From contig JASLXP010000286.1 in assembly GCA_030740295.1 (NCBI GenBank), positions 1-24,768 on the forward strand: a stretch of DNA of 24,768 nt, read 5' to 3'. This DNA is from Planctomycetota bacterium (GTDB lineage Bacteria > Planctomycetota > PUPC01 > JACPCR01). A model generated the notes under the pieces. It had not been told where the DNA came from. It searched no databases and was given only the letters and a program-made list of their open reading frames with translations. Shown here in pieces: positions 24,484 through 24,768 of the stretch; the first letter of the stretch is position 1, and each line of letters begins with the position of its first letter. The translations under genes and the position numbers were made by a program.

Positions 24484-24768
24484 ATGAGCACAGACACATC
24501 CAACGAAACAACCGTCCTTCAAAACAGATACCTCGAAGCGCGCTTCGCCCCGGACGGAAGGCTTATCCATCTTTCCAAACCGGACGGACATAATCTCGTT
24601 ACGGGCATTTTCTGCCATTGTAATGTGATCGATGCGGAAGGCAGTGGCACTCTCGTCAGCGAGGATCCGAATCAGGCGGATGAGTCCGTTGCTTTCGAGG
24701 TCGTTGAGGTCTCTACGAACGAATCACAGGTGGCACGCACTGTTCGAAGGGGCGAAGTGGAGGTAACG
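24484..24768 (+). CDS. Partial CDS, unidentified protein (N-terminal 95 aa)
   Basis: An ATG at 24484 opens a frame that stays open for 95 codons to the right edge. It begins MSTDTSNETTVLQNRYLEA and continues with RFAPDGRLIHLSKPDGHNL. Strand-rich sequence with a NRYLEARFxPDGRLxxL pattern resembles beta-sandwich domains of some glycoside hydrolases, for example the terminal domain of alpha-mannosidase-like enzymes, but this is only a resemblance. There is no signal peptide at this start. A GAGG lies 13 bases upstream, too far for a good site, and the adjoining low-complexity tract may be misassembled, so the start is uncertain. It follows the phosphoesterase gene by 89 bp on the same strand. 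Confidence 0.6.
   Translation, partial: MSTDTSNETTVLQNRYLEARFAPDGRLIHLSKPDGHNLVTGIFCHCNVIDAEGSGTLVSEDPNQADESVAFEVVEVSTNESQVARTVRRGEVEVT

Overview
The window looks like chromosomal DNA from an uncultured bacterium of the Planctomycetota-Verrucomicrobiota-Lentisphaerota group. That is an inference from gene content: Gfo/Idh/MocA dehydrogenase, TIM-barrel sugar isomerase, SASA-type esterase, GH4 glycosidase, a LamG/phosphoesterase/PQQ-propeller secreted protein, very large TPR proteins, and scattered palindromic repeats. No rRNA or other marker gene is present to prove it. I see no tRNA, rRNA, CRISPR array, transposase or phage gene.

Layout. At the left edge a ribbon-helix-helix antitoxin (205-456, -) overlaps the start of a MazF-like toxin gene that loses its family signature after about 12 codons. 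Next is a minus-strand run of a RidA/CnbZ-like protein, a secreted SASA esterase and a sugar phosphate isomerase/epimerase (3019 down to 547). It diverges from a Gfo/Idh/MocA oxidoreductase (3105-4211, +); together they look like a small carbohydrate or organic-acid catabolic locus. A 799-aa coiled-coil/TPR/coiled-coil envelope protein follows (4352-6751, +). After it come four minus-strand genes: a zinc-ribbon mini-protein, a SAM methyltransferase, a small lipoprotein and a second SAM methyltransferase. A 108-bp inverted-repeat element lies just upstream of that second methyltransferase start and contains 36 nt almost identical to part of the GH4 gene about 1.4 kb away.

From 10262 to 19074 (-) lie the GH4 gene and, upstream of it, a single ORF encoding a secreted protein of about 2460 aa. 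That protein has an unrecognised N-terminal half with a central hydrophobic segment, fibronectin-III-like segments, a Pro/Ser linker built on an 81-bp tandem repeat, and a C-terminal TPR array. A 552-bp structured spacer (REP-like palindrome plus two hairpins) separates it from a plus-strand set: an M24 (creatinase/aminopeptidase-fold) protein lacking most metal ligands, a 1087-aa LamG-phosphoesterase-PQQ propeller protein, and the start of an unidentified beta-rich protein that runs off the window. A guanine-run tract at 24395-24483 looks like an assembly problem.

Most unusual items: the 2460-aa secreted protein, the truncated toxin beside an intact antitoxin, the GH4 fragment inside an inverted-repeat element, and the degenerate M24 protein. 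I cannot show that the window holds a coherent new system; the giant protein is the best candidate for one.
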